Assembly: GCA_023634235.1 (NCBI GenBank)
Contig: JAMKCF010000014.1
Span: 7,155,001 to 7,219,000, forward strand
Direction of reading: 5' to 3'
DNA length: 64,000 bases
From: Pisaster brevispinus
Lineage: Eukaryota; Echinodermata; Asteroidea; Forcipulatida; Asteriidae
A model generated the notes under the pieces. The model ran no database searches, was not told the origin of the DNA, and saw nothing but the letters and a program-made list of their open reading frames with translations. The position numbers and the translations under genes are program-made. Position 1 is the stretch's first letter, and the number at the start of each line of letters is the position of its first letter. This document shows, one piece after another, positions 26,401 through 39,355 of this stretch.

Positions 26401-27386
26401 GGCATTTGACACTTCACAACATTTGTTTCCCCAAATCCCTGATACAATGCCAAAGTTTTTAAGAGATCGTCCCTTACTGCAGACAGACTGGGGGCATTTA
26501 TATCCTTTTTGTTGCTGCTGGGAAAAAAATGTATTTGAACAACTTTCTCATGAGAGTGCCTGATCTTCGGCACTGTGTGGGCTTCAAATCTTTTGGGGCC
26601 TAATGACAGAATATTTGAATTTGGTCTCAATGTAACTATTGTTTGAAAACATGGCTCTAATAAACAAAAGGGTGTTTTTATCTTCTTTTTTTCCAGCATT
26701 TGTATCAGCCTGTGTCATAATGCTAATTCTCCAGAGGCTCATAAGATTTGCTATAAAAAAAAGAAGCAAAAAACAAACCAGATTGTCAAAGAAATAGTTC
26801 CTTCGTTTGGGGTCGACCTGTGTGTAAGCCCTGAAGTTTGGAATTACATCTGCAACTGAATTCCCATAGCCGCCAAATCATTGTTCAGAACTTAATTTCT
26901 TTGTCGAAAACTGTTCTGTGATGCCCCGGCTCGCTTGTCAAACTTATACCCCTCTAGACTTTTCCTAGAATGTTGCAGACAAGCAATGAGTCTTATAGGG
27001 CCTCTATAACAGTATAGTACTGTGATATAAATGAATAAAACATGTTGTTTAGTGATTGGTTTCAAGATTTATTTTGATGTTAAAGGCAAGGTACAAGAGG
27101 TGTTGCTGAAAGTCATGAGTAGGCCTAGTTGTGAGTGTCAGTAACACAGAAGAAATTACTCAATCATGAGTTCAAATAGACACAAGTACAGCCTGGATAT
27201 GAAAGTTAACACTTTCCAAAAAAAGAAAGAATTAGCTGTTGTTAACTGCTTTCCATCCAATGACCTGTGGTACAAATGCAAACACTGGTAAAGTAGCCTT
27301 CTGTTATGAATCTAGCGAAGCTTTTCTCAAAGGCTGAAATAAGTTCTTTCTAAAAGCATGGGTGCAGGTTTGAGTAAAAGGTTGAC

Positions 27387-27746
27387 TGTGTGAGTAGCAC
27401 AATGTAGGGTTGAGTACGCTGTTGTGATTACTGTGTGAGTAGCACAATGTAGGGTTGAGTACGCTGTTGTGATTACTGTGTGAGTAGCACAATGTAGGGT
27501 TGAGTACGCTGTTGTGATTACTGTGTGAGTAGCACAATGTAGGGTTGAGTACGCTGTTGTGATTACTGTGTGAGTAGCACAATGTAGGGTTGAGTACGCT
27601 GTTGTGATTACTGTGTGAGTAGCACAATGTAGGGTTGAGTACGCTGTTGTGATTACTGTGTGAGTAGCACAATGTAGGGTTGAGTACGCTGTTGTGATTA
27701 CTGTGTGACTAGCACAATGTAGGGTTGAGTACACTGTTGTGATTAT
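27387..27746. repeat. 45-bp minisatellite, eight copies
   Basis: The unit starts tgtgtgagtagcacaatgta and recurs at 27387, 27432, 27477, 27522, 27567, 27612, 27657 and 27702, exactly 45 bp apart. Six inner units look identical; the last has three visible changes. Because 45 is a multiple of three, the minus strand shows long repetitive open frames (27304-27672, 27327-27779) that I do not regard as genes. The flanks are also rich in gagta words, suggesting local origin. Confidence 0.95.
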
Positions 27747-28979
27747 TGAAACACTACAGGAGAATGAGTACCTGGACACTCTGATGAGTACTGACTCTGA
27801 AGACAGGTATGAGAATCATAAAGAGTGTTATTAAAAGCCTGAGTTGCAATCAAGTATATTGTCATGAGTAGAAGTATTTTGTTCAAAAAACAAACCTACC
27901 AGGAAGGCATTACTCTGACATCACGTCAGCATCTGAAGATTGTCTTGTTGTGAGGAGATTGGTAATCAGTCTTGAAATAGTTCCCACTTGAAGTACTTTT
28001 TCATTTGAGTGTAGCAGAAATACTTAAACTAATTGCTTTTCTTCAGAATGGTCAACTGTAAGGAAATCTAACTCAGCTGAAGAATCACCAGTAATGATAA
28101 ACCAAACAGGAAAGTTTGTATGTCCCGACACGTCATCATTTTCTAGAAACTGTGCAATGTCAGTTGAATCTGAAATGCATCATGGGTTGGTGAATCATTT
28201 CAAGAGAAGGGGAAAAACTAATGAATTTGATTTGGCCGATATCTTTCTTCCCTGAAAATGTTACATGGTCAACAAATTAAACTATAATATTTTGACGCCT
28301 GAAAAATAAAACAGCTTTGAAGGGGCCTATCGTGATTGGCTTTTGTCCTGCTGAGAACGGCACAATAATCTTCGGTAGTTTAGTTCCAACGGATAGGTCA
28401 ATATATTTAACTGAGGATTTTAGACCCATTGCAGAAGATAGACCATCTAACAAGCTCTGAGGAAAGTATGGTGCACATCTAGGGAACCAAACTGAAGCAG
28501 TGTTCCCTGATAATGCATTGTCATTCAATTTGTTTTGAATTAGCTGTGAACCCTAAATCAAGTGGAACTTCAGGTTGTTTTAGTTCAGTGTGGATTTAAA
28601 AATGGCAAAAAATGCGTTCCTTGTTTGCTTGTCAAGAACCAATATAGAAAGTGTCGTAGCCGCAAAATGTTTTAAAAATTGTAGTCTGGTTTTAAAGTGC
28701 AAGACTTTGCACCAATCATAATGTTAGTGCTGGTCACCATTAGCTCTGTGAACGAATCAAGGTACTTTACTTTATCAATGTAGGTAGTTCCTTTAAGGAT
28801 AATCAGGTAGACATTGTGGACGTGATCACTTCCACCCCAAACTGGAGGGGGAAAAAAATTGAATTTTCAAAGAATGTGACGAAAGAAAGGGGTAAAAAAT
28901 GTGAGTCATAACATTATGTAGACCATAAAGAATGCCGTTATGAAGGGAATGCGGTCGTTGGTGTATGGTTACTAAGCGC

Positions 28980-29098
28980 TGTATTGCTGGTTGAACAAGG
29001 CGGGCATTAAAGCTGAGGCAAAGGCTGGGTGAATCTCATCAGCCAGTTGTCAAATGGAAGACAGATGCTCAGCTCCACAGTCACAGATGCTTACTAGG
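28980..29098 (+). other. Possible non-coding exon end with a strong donor
   Basis: A GC-richer stretch (aaagctgaggcaaaggctgg onward) runs to a consensus donor, CTAG|gtaagaac, at about 29098. There is no acceptor I trust and no long frame. It could be an alternative non-coding first exon or chance. Listed because the donor is one of the best in the 40-kb interval. Confidence 0.15.
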
Positions 29099-30856
29099 TA
29101 AGAACAACTAGCATTCGTGTTTACTTTTTTGACAAACATTTGTCTGGAACAATGGTTTTGGAAAATAATTCTTTGGGTGCGGTCTATTTAGTGAGGACTT
29201 TATCTCTGATGTATGATTTACTAGCTAGGGGGACATGATTTTGTAGGTATGTGGTTCACTTTGAAGTTGCTTGTTGATGTATGTTTGAGCATGGACTGTG
29301 GCCTGTAGTTGGATTCTGGTTATTGTTGTAATAGTGCGCTGCTAGTCTTGACCTTGTTCGGTTTAACTAAAACTGGATGTGGTCAGTTTGATTTCTACAT
29401 TGACTTGTCTTCTTTTGACCACAACTTATGATGCTCAATATTTGCTAGAATGTTTGCAATTGTGACAGTATTCCTAGCACTAAGGACAATATTGAGAACA
29501 GTATGATACACACAATCAAACAAGAGGAGGACAGTGTTTATAGAAACAAGGGGGGATTGAGTTAGTTTGATTTTGGCTTTTACAATCTAGTCATAAATTT
29601 GTTAGTATTTGAAAATTTTAAAGTTGATTAAATTTTAAAAGATTCTATATTTGGTTGTGTTAATACCAGTCTGTTCATGGTTTTTGTAATAAGCCAGATG
29701 CTGTTTGCTGTTGGCTCATTTTACCTTACTGATGAGGTTTCACAATTGAGAAACATATTCTGCAATTTATTTGATAAATGTTACTCTAAATAAACACTTC
29801 TTTATAAATAAAAGCTTATTTCTGTTTTATCGTGTACTCACTGTCTTTGACAATCTTCAACAAAGATGATAAATATAATAATAACCGCTGAATTTTAGTT
29901 AGAATTTCTAATATGGTATAAATTGTTATTAAACTATTTTACATAGCCTATCTGTACAAGGAAACATGCAGAAGGGCTGCATTATTCAAAAGAAATTACA
30001 AACATATTTTAGTTAATAATCAATGCCCATTTGGAAATAGAATTCCAAACAACAAACAACAATTCATGCTATATAGAACAGCTGGTGTTTACTCTATGAT
30101 TATATCTACTCCACTGAATACAGTATTCAATTCATGATTATTTATATCATTTATTGGGGATTCTTTTAGGGAATTCATGGAATTCAAGTACAGAGTTGGC
30201 CAACAATCAATTAGTTCCCAATAGACAATCACACAACCCAGTTATTGGTCTGGAAACTTAACAAAGGATTGTTAGACAATTTTAACTAAAATACTTTGTA
30301 ATCGTGATCAGCTTAAAATTAAAACATGATACGCTTGGTGATTTTCAGAGCTGTGTGGATTTTGTTTTGTTTTACTTGCAAATTACAGTTTCTCATTTGA
30401 TTTTCTAATATGCATACTTCAATCTAAATTTGAAACTTTTTTTTACCATCGTTAAAGATTTTACACTCTGAGGAATGAAGAAAAATTAAGGAGATATTAG
30501 GATCTGGTATTAAAAAAGGGATTTTCAAAAAGAATTTTATTATTTTACTTCTTTTACAAAATGAATAACCTTCAGAAATGTCATTTAAATGTACAAGGAT
30601 ACAGGATCAATCATTTTGGTGCATTTGTGAACAAGTGAAAGATTAAACCGGGTTTAATTTAGTAAAATGGCTGAATTAGCCCAAGGACTGGACAATATTT
30701 ATACCACCATTAGCTAAACAAATAGTTCAGAAAAGCTGTTGCAAAGTTCCTATCTATGTACTGTAGAGTAAATAGTAGTTGTGGCACAGTACTTTAAACT
30801 TAACAGTTCTTTTTCAAACAATATGCCGAACAAAAGATATTTTTGCTTTTAATTTG

Positions 30857-30927
30857 GAAGGAAATTTAAACCTGCTATCTTTGGTTAATTTTTACCAGTA
30901 CTCTACCAGCTGAGTCACCCTACCCTA
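30857..30927 (-). mobile_element. tRNA-derived SINE fragment
   Basis: Read on the minus strand, the sequence begins gggtagggtgactcagctgg, then tagagtactgg, matching the tRNA box A pattern (TGGCTCAGTTGGTAGAGC-like). It continues to aggtttaaatttcc, a decayed box B (GGTTCAAATCC). The spacing is tRNA-like. The decayed box B and lack of proper stems argue against a functional tRNA. No clear SINE body or tail follows. Confidence 0.6.
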
Positions 30928-32154
30928 TTTCCCCTGAATAAGTTCCACTGCACCTTTAAGTGGGTTAGAGAGCTTAAATGGGTTAATACAGAGATAATAG
31001 CATTAGACAGTGTGTTGTTGTTAGTCATTGATGGTGGGTTGTGATGTGTGATAATCTAGCAATAATCCTAGTATTTGAGGGCATTATCTGGCTGCCCTTG
31101 TTGTGGCTAGATGTACAGAGGTGCCACACTCACACCATGCTCATAGCTGATGATGTGGGGCTCAACATGAGGCAGGGATTTACAGTGTTTCAACTGCTGG
31201 TATACATGTAACTGTTAACCACTGCATCTCTATTTAGCATCTAGATGGCGCAAACTGGGTAAACTGGGACAAACTGGGTAAAATCCATTGTTCTCTGAAA
31301 TGCCCGGTATTGCGTTAACAATGGAAATTTACCTGGTATATATGTTTATTGCTATCTAGCATCTCGACATCAGAACAGCTCTACTTTAGTCATAGCTGCA
31401 GCCAAAACTGCCCTTCAGCCACAGCCTTTGGCTGTTGCTCAATGCCATAAGCAGCTAAATTACTGCTTGAACGTGTTCATTTCTTTGCATCAAATGATTA
31501 GGTCAATGGTCTACCTGTTCTTCACCTTGCCTAGACTCTACCTTCTGCTTATCCTTTACATCCCATCTCTTCTTACAATCTTCCAAATTTTCACATTAAG
31601 CATGAAAGCAAATTCTTCAATCTGACCATTACCATTTTCAGATGAATAGGTAAAGAAATCTTGAATCAACAAAATAACTAACTTCATGGTAGCTGAAATT
31701 GCCAGTCTTCAATCTTCATTCATCATACTTCATTTTCCAATAACTGTTGTGTTTAATCCTGGGTAATCTTATTTTCTAATAGCATTAGCAATATTACATC
31801 AGATACTATCAAAACATTGATTTATTTAAATACTTGTATATCACTCTCACCTTGCTAGAGTATTAAGTTACTTCAACTTGTAATTACTTCCATTTGCAAT
31901 GATGGAAATATTATCTGAATGGGTATACTTGTTGTAAAAGGTGGTGATATGAAATATCTGTTTACAGTTATTTATTTGGAGTACTTCCTTGACATTATGA
32001 CGAGAAGATGACCAGTATGTAATTATAGGCATACTCTCCTGATTCAAATTGCTTGTGTGTGCTTGGTTGGGAGAAAGCTTTGCCAATATCCTGTTCAATT
32101 TTTGAAAATACGTTAATTGACTACAATGCTTATTGTTGACCCGTACTGTTAGGG

Positions 32155-32375
32155 ATTCTCCCCTCCCCCGACTCACACATGTTTGTGAGTCCCGTAAATC
32201 GAGGACTTCTCTTTGTTCTCCCATTGTTTGGAGTTTTTTTAGCGACGTCCCCATTGGTTTTGTACACAAAAGCAAAGCGAGGAAGTCCTCGCTCTGTCAA
32301 ACGCCCGGATCCCTTTTGTTAAAGTCCTCGGTTTCAACGGGTAGACATGCTCACACGCACATTCAAACCACAAAC
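32155..32375. mobile_element. Fold-back element, copy C
   Basis: The left arm has actcacacatgtttgtgagt, then cgaggacttctctttg; the right arm has aaagtcctcgg, then acatgctcacacgcac, an imperfect inverted repeat. The core cccattggttttgtacacaa is identical to that of the copy at 15590-15790. The ends read gaggac(t) where copy A reads ggggacc. The two copies are diverged but clearly one family. Confidence 0.65.
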
Positions 32376-35300
32376 ATGAAATACCAGTATTAACATTAAT
32401 GACTATTTTAGATACCAGCTTATTTAACATGGCCCCCATTGCAGTTGATTTAGTCCTGATTGTAGTCAGTGTGCAACTTATTTTTTACAGTCTGTGTATT
32501 TGTAATGGTTTCTTGGAAATGTCAACATAACAGAACCAGGCGGGATATCTTATAACCGTGTTACAGAATGTGATTTGCTAATTTTTTCATCTCACCTGAT
32601 GTGATCCTAAATTCCCTCTTAAAGTCAGGTTCTATATCTTTTAGAAATAAGACCCGGCCATAATGTCAATCTCTCACTTCTCAAGTGGGTTGGTGGATGA
32701 GCAGCCACAGTTGTAAATTCATGTTTCGTTTCATATTTCCTAACGGCCCATTAACACCTTAAAGAGGGCCGCTGGAAGGGGACATCTGTTACTTGATGTG
32801 ATTGACGACTCACCAGTCACCTTAAACCTAAGGTATGGGAAGAAGGTTGAGCAATAATCATCTTGGTAATGGTTGTAGCAATTCAACCTTTTCAGGAGTT
32901 TGAGGTGTTGAATAGTTGACCCCCTGGACCTTAGTGGATGATCTTTGCTTGTATTAAAGCTAAGCTCTTAACTTAGAAGGTCTGGATGGATTACTGGCAT
33001 ACATGTTGGAATTTTTTTTATCTTCTTAATTTAAGGTAACCAAAAGCTCTCAAAATATCACATCGTGGCCATATATTGTCGCCATACATTGTCCTCTGAC
33101 CAACTCTGTATCAACAGAAAATAGTTTTTAAAACCATTGTTTGGACCTATAAGGTTTTTGACCGATGCTTGAAGACTATCCATAATTTTTAGCAGATTAA
33201 AAAGACTTGCAGTTTCTCAAAATAGGTGATTTATTGTTTGTTGTGTAAATCTGAGAAATCTTTCAGTCTGTAAGGCTTTTATTTTCATAAGATATTCTAA
33301 AGAGAGATGTGTTTGAAATCCTTTCTTACATAGGATTGCCTGGTTGTCAGTCTAGATAGGCAGTAAACGTTTACAAAAATAAATTCAAAATGCCTAAACT
33401 TTAGAGCATTCTCTCAAATACATGAGCACTTTTTAAGTAGCTGTCTTGGAAAATGGAGGATCAGTTAAAAAGCTAAATGGTGTATCACCCTGGTAACAAA
33501 CTATCATTAACTAAAATTAGTCATATTTTTCTGTTGAAAGAAACCATTTAAAGGCAAACAATTAAGTTGTGAACAATTTCATTTTCTAAGATTGTCTTTT
33601 CAGCGCTACTGTGAAATTCAGTTGAGGTCAGGCGGTAGGGATCCTTCACCGTCAATCATAAATGAAGTCTTTTCCAGAATTTCTTAGGAGAAGATGATCA
33701 TTGGAACTGGCAGGCTAATCGCCTCATTATGACTGGTGGATCAACAATACTCAAAGTGGCTCAGTTAATGCTTTCCATGTGTGTGTGTTTGTCTTTTCCC
33801 AGTTTGCTGTGGTAGCAATGGCTAAGTCTCATCCCTAGCAGAGCAACCTTCCATTCCTCTCTACTCTCTGTCAACTTAACAGGAAAGGGAATCGTTTCAC
33901 ATCATTGGTCCCAAGTTTTAATGAATTTATTGTGAGTGCTTAATGTCACAGGTCTGATGTATTGGGACATAGTTCAGTTTCAGCATATCATATAAGGTGT
34001 TTGAACATCTCTGTGCTTAGTCAGATGGGCATGCAGGTCAGTTCAGTTGCAGCTGAATTCCACTACTGTTCTACTTACATATATTCCATCATATTATCAA
34101 TGTCATTTGGGGTTTTTGACAGGAAAAAGTGACAGAGATTGTATTCCAACAAACCCTTAAAACTGGCATATTCTCTGGCACATGTTTTTGTGATTGGTTT
34201 TCATTTCTGGAGTTAATTTTAGTCTTGTGTTGATGCAAATCCAGTTGTTGAAAGGGGTCTTTGGAACTGTAAAATACCTTTCAAAGTTATTATCATTTTG
34301 GAAACATTTTGTGCATGTGCTGTCAAAATGATATTTATATTCTTTGAAACCAAATCCAGCATGCTTGAAGAACACGCTTAGATGGTTGAATTATTGAACT
34401 TACTGAATCCCTGTGGTTTAATGCAGCTTTGAGATACCGCATCAAGAAACTCAAAACAGGTTCAAAATTAGGAGATATTTAGAGAGAAACAGGGAAACAG
34501 GGAAAACAAAGAAAGAAACAATTCTAATCGTTGAAGGCTCACACATTCAATTTGAAACTTGTCAGGTAGAAGGTGTATCCATATAGAAAGCAACAATCAA
34601 TTATCGGAAGGATTTGCCGTCATTATTACAGTAGGCTTTGTTCAAAGTGCTTTATGTTGATAAAATAAAGGCAGCAATAACATGCTTCAATCATCTTGGT
34701 CATGCTCCTCATTTGCAAAAGCAAACTTCAGTGCTGATCCCATCATGTACACAGGGTCCAAACTATTGCCTCTCTCAGCCTCAGTGTTACATTGGTTTCA
34801 GTGGGGGATAAATGAGATATCTGTATTGGTGTTAAGGTCTTTACATGTATCTCCAGTACTACTGAATGTCCAGTAAATCCTGGTCTTGTAAATAAAGTTC
34901 CTTCATTTAGTGGTTATGAGGCACTGCATTGTTTATGCTTTCTGAGTCTTTGACTCTTTCACATTCTGCAACAGATGTCTTACCTGCCAAAACCCCAAAG
35001 TGAATGAAAATGTTCAAGTGATGCCAATATTGCAGAGTGTGATTACAAACTGTCGATTGCTTTCTAAAGTTCCATAGAAGGAAAAGTAAACTTGGTATTT
35101 CTCTAAGAAAATTTGATCTCCTCAGCTTCTTCTTACAAACATAAATTTCAAGTAAGATGAAAAGAGGGTTGTTCATACTTCTGGATCCCTAAAAAAATGA
35201 ATAATTTAGATTCTTTCTCAGCAATTTTTTACATGATTTTAGACAGAACCTTGACAGAACAACAATTGAAAGAATGACTTTGTTAACCAGTGGATGTTGT

Positions 35301-35449
35301 TTAATGTTGTAATATCTTCAGACATTTTGTTTGGTAGATTCCAAGGATAAATTCAGTTTTTTAAACAATTCAAACAGATGATCCATAATAATCCAAATAT
35401 TAGACCTAACATCCTGTTTTTTTACAACACAAACCAAATTATGCGTACG

Positions 35450-36000
35450 TGAATTAACTGACCAAATAAACTGAAGCCATCACTTGTAGACACTCTACGC
35501 TTGTGTGCTTCGTTCGGGCATTCACACACGGCCGAGTCTAACCCCTTAACCATCAGCCGGAGTAAATTGAGCTGCCAAGACAAAGCTGTTAGGGGCAGTG
35601 ATAGAAAGAGAGAGGGGGAAAAAACCTATCTGGGTCAATCTAATGTGGCATGCAAGATGCATGGAAGCATAGAGTGATGTATAGACGTCACATTGGTGTG
35701 GGAATCAAATCTCTCATTCAACAGGGACCCCCGTTCCACATGAATAAAGCTGCCAGGCCCCGGTGTTCGAGTTCTCTTCCCGCCGCTTTTACTCTCCCGT
35801 TCTCCACTGCATACAACTACCGGCTTGCGTGCTGTCTGACACAGCCTTCTCCCGTACTCCTTGTTCCATTAGGTAGGGCTGGCTCAGGCATGCAGGAATG
35901 GGGTCGGTATGAGGCACGTGCAGTGCCTTCACAACGACAAGGCAGCGTTCAAGTTTCCATGACAGCCGGTTATGTGCTTTACCATTAGGTACTGGGGTCT
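35450..36000. promoter_or_regulatory. GC-richer island in the long intron
   Basis: This stretch is richer in G+C and CpG than its surroundings (cattcacacacggccgagtc, gttctcttcccgccgctttt). A 112-codon open frame at 35650-35988 lies within it, but its composition is not convincing and no splice sites frame it. It is compatible with an enhancer or alternative promoter; this is inference from composition. Confidence 0.2.
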
Positions 36001-37407
36001 TGGTAGACATCACTTGTGTGGTTTTAGGTTTGTGCACAATTTGGTAGTGTCTCAATTAACATGTAGGTGTACTTGTTGGAAGCTGTGAAGATGCAATGGA
36101 TCGTTGAATTAGAGGGATGCCAAGGTATTTTGATAACCTTGTTCAGGCTAGACTAAGATGTTGACTAAACTGCTACACTGAGGTTTGTAGATTTGGGATT
36201 TGTATTCCTGGACATTCTTGAGTTACCTGTGTACTTGCCGTGATGTGGCTTGCCAAAAGATCCAACAAAAAATATCTGTTTTTTTCTTAGTCGGTGGCTT
36301 TATATTGACCAGCCATTTTGATTCTGGTTGGTCTCTCTGTCTAGATGGCTTTGCATTGGAGGTAGGGAAATCACATTATAATTTTTACCATTTTAAAAAT
36401 CCATTTCAGATTCTTTTACATTGTAATCATTTCAGTGCAACAAGTTCGATCAGTATCTGTTTTAAATTTCTGAATGTATTGTTATAAAAGCAAAACCAAT
36501 AGAAATAGGCATGCAATGTTTGTTTTGATTTCTCAGCTATGCCCTTTAATATTGAAAAACATTTGTGTTGCAGTTTGGACTAAAAAACAAGCTATATAGT
36601 TTGCTTGTCTATGAGCCAGCTATGTCGTTTGCTTTACTGTGCTGCAAATAAATATATCAGTATCAAGGAGATTTTGTGATATATGGGTGATATTTGGGTC
36701 CATATATTGTCAAAATATTTATTGCTTATGATAAATTTATATGGATAAAATCTTGGTGGGGGGACAGTCCAAAATCTAAGTTGCCATCAGCTAACCGTCT
36801 AAACTTCTGAATCTACCTCCCTTATAGAAACTATTTGATGACCTGTCTCTGTCTTTCATGGTAGATCGAAATGAAACTATTTTGACAATGGTTCATGTTA
36901 ATAGCGCGTTGTTTTATTAACCAATGCGCCTACAATTTTTACTTTTTTCTTCTTCTTTGTTCCTCGTGCGTCGATGCTCCACCTTGTTACCACATTTTCC
37001 TGACCAAACTCAGTCAATGTTTCTTTAAAAAACACAATTTAATTGGGAAAGTAATCGTGAAACAAAAAAATATAACAAATCATTTGTAGGGCACACATAT
37101 AACATTAGAATAGTATTCCGATGTTGAATGACTAGTCGAAACATTGAGAATCACCCCCAGGTTTGTGAAAGACACTTGTCTTCTCAAATGAGATGTTTAC
37201 ATGCTAGACCCTTAAGAATTACCTGAATCAAAATAGTTTTGTTTGAAACTATGAAATTCAACACAACGAGGTGTTCTTGTTAGTTGCCTGATGCCATGCA
37301 GAGAGCGCCTGATGGTATGATCATTAAGTGAAAGGGTAAACTCCACATGATGAGCTTTGAAATGAATTATTGCAGATGTCTTTATGATTGCTGCACAGAG
37401 CGTGACT

Positions 37408-37776
37408 TACAAGGTAGTATTGTTGGTTATTAGTGAGGCAGCAGAGGGAACCAACACAAACCTGACATTACAAGGTAGTATTGTTGGTTATTAGTGAGGC
37501 AGCAGAGGGAACCAACACAAACCTGACATTACAAGGTAGTATTGTTGGTTATTAGTGAGGCAGCAGAGGGAACCAACACAAACCTGACATTACAAGGTAG
37601 TATTGTTGGTTATTAGTGAGGCAGCAGAGGGAACCAACACAAACCTGACATTACAAGGTAGTATTGTTGGTTATTAGTGAGGCAGCAGAGGGAACCAACA
37701 CAAACCTGACATTACAAGGTAGTATTGTTGGTTATTAGTGAGGCAGCAGAGGGAACCAACACAAACCTGACATTTT
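37408..37776. repeat. 61-bp minisatellite, six near-identical copies
   Basis: The word aaggtagtattgttggttat starts at 37411, 37472, 37533, 37594, 37655 and 37716, exactly 61 bp apart, and I see no differences between complete units. Such uniformity indicates very recent amplification or ongoing homogenisation. 61 is not a multiple of three and no frame runs through. Confidence 0.95.
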
Positions 37777-39343
37777 ACAATGTTTCAATTTGTAGCTCTT
37801 CAGGATAAAAACACTTAATAAGAAACCCTTGGTGATGGTTTTTTTATTTTAAATATTCCAGATGTCAATAAGACACACATAAAAAGAGGGAGATTTATCC
37901 AGCATTTATCTTACAGATCAAGTGAATTCAATGCGGAGAGATCGATTTGCTTTCTGGTGATATTCAACACTTTTGAAAAAGTTGCTTGTCAACAATTCGA
38001 GTTGTTCAGTCCTTGACTTTATTAACTTTACATTAGAACACAAGTACAACCAAAAGTATGTGCAATGTTTGGTAAAACTTTCATTGTGAAAGTTTTGAAA
38101 TAATAGTAAAAATTTCAAAATTGGTTTTAGGCAATGTTTTTTGTGGGTTTTTTTTAAAGGTCAATTACATCATTTTGCATACATAAACAAATTCTCTTCC
38201 AAGTTACTACAAAATAACTTACTTGACCGAAAGTACATGTTGTTAGCTTTTATTAGTATGGTAGGTGTGTCTGTCAATTTGTGGCATCGGTGACCAATTG
38301 TTCTATTTTTCATAAAGCTGTTGCAAATGCTATGCCATAATGTTTCATTGCTTGTGAATAACTTACTGCAAATTTACCATATTATGAATCGCCCATCAAA
38401 TTGGTAAAACAAATTCTGCAAAGTAGTTCTCTGCAAGTGTGTCTCCATAGTTTGCCAGCCAAATTTGAAAATCAGTAGTTGTGTACATGTTCATGTGGAT
38501 CTGATTGCACTTAACTTTTTTGTTTATTTTCTTGAAAATATTTTGTACTTTTTGGACCTTTCACATTGATGGTTAATTTTTCAATAGAATAACTTTTCAG
38601 TCAGTTTTTTGGTTTGTTTAGAAAGTATGGGACATTGCCTTTCTTGTGCTTATACACATTAAAATGAACATAATCAGGTCAGACTTGTTCAACTCTAGAT
38701 TAAACACATGGCCCATTATTGCTGAATTTCAGACACCTTCAAGGTTAAACATAAACTCTTGACAATGTTTAAATACTTGGAAACATTGTTTTGCTTTTTC
38801 TGTTAGTGGCAGGGGAAACAGTAGTAATGGGCAATGCTGCATGAAATTTCCCGGGATTTTCCCCCTGCTGTGGGTACGGTTGCGCATGCATCCCCTCATA
38901 ACACAACCTACGGGAATTCGCATTGCTCACACACGGTTAGTCACCATCAATGTTACTAGAGGGCGACCTGTACTCGCTCCGGTGTGTATAATATGTAGTT
39001 AATTCCCATCAGTAATTCCGTCTGGGTCTGTTCCATTAATCCTGTTACTACCAGAGGTACGCACACAAACCACACGCTGGCTTTTCTTTTTGCTCCTAGC
39101 CCGATGACAGAACTGGGTTGTCAATTGGCTGTTGGGACACCTCAGACCCCTAGGGGGTTAACCAAGGGGTACAAAATCACACCATTCTCACACCCCTGCC
39201 CCTTTCTCTGGTGACAAAAGTGGAGAAGTGGGTGTGAAGAAACAGAAAAGGTATCCTGGGCTGTGCAAAAAAATGGGTCGCTGAAAGAAGTGGGTCGTGA
39301 AAAATGTGCTTATTAGTTAATAAATGGTATAGCTCGTTGTTCT

Positions 39344-39355
39344 GGGGGGGGGGGG
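39344..39355. repeat. Poly-G tract
   Basis: Twelve consecutive G. Confidence 0.95.

Noticed and set aside
27304..27779. Minus-strand frames of 122 and 150 codons with a repeating peptide
   Set aside because: They only translate the 45-bp minisatellite; two different frames are open at once, as expected for a repeat and not for a gene.
35650..35988. 112-codon frame in a GC-richer island
   Set aside because: No splice sites frame it, no family is recognisable, and higher G+C alone makes stops rarer. Kept only as a possible regulatory island.
37408..37776. Regular array that might be taken for a CRISPR
   Set aside because: The units are directly adjacent with no unique spacers, and the genome is animal; it is a minisatellite.
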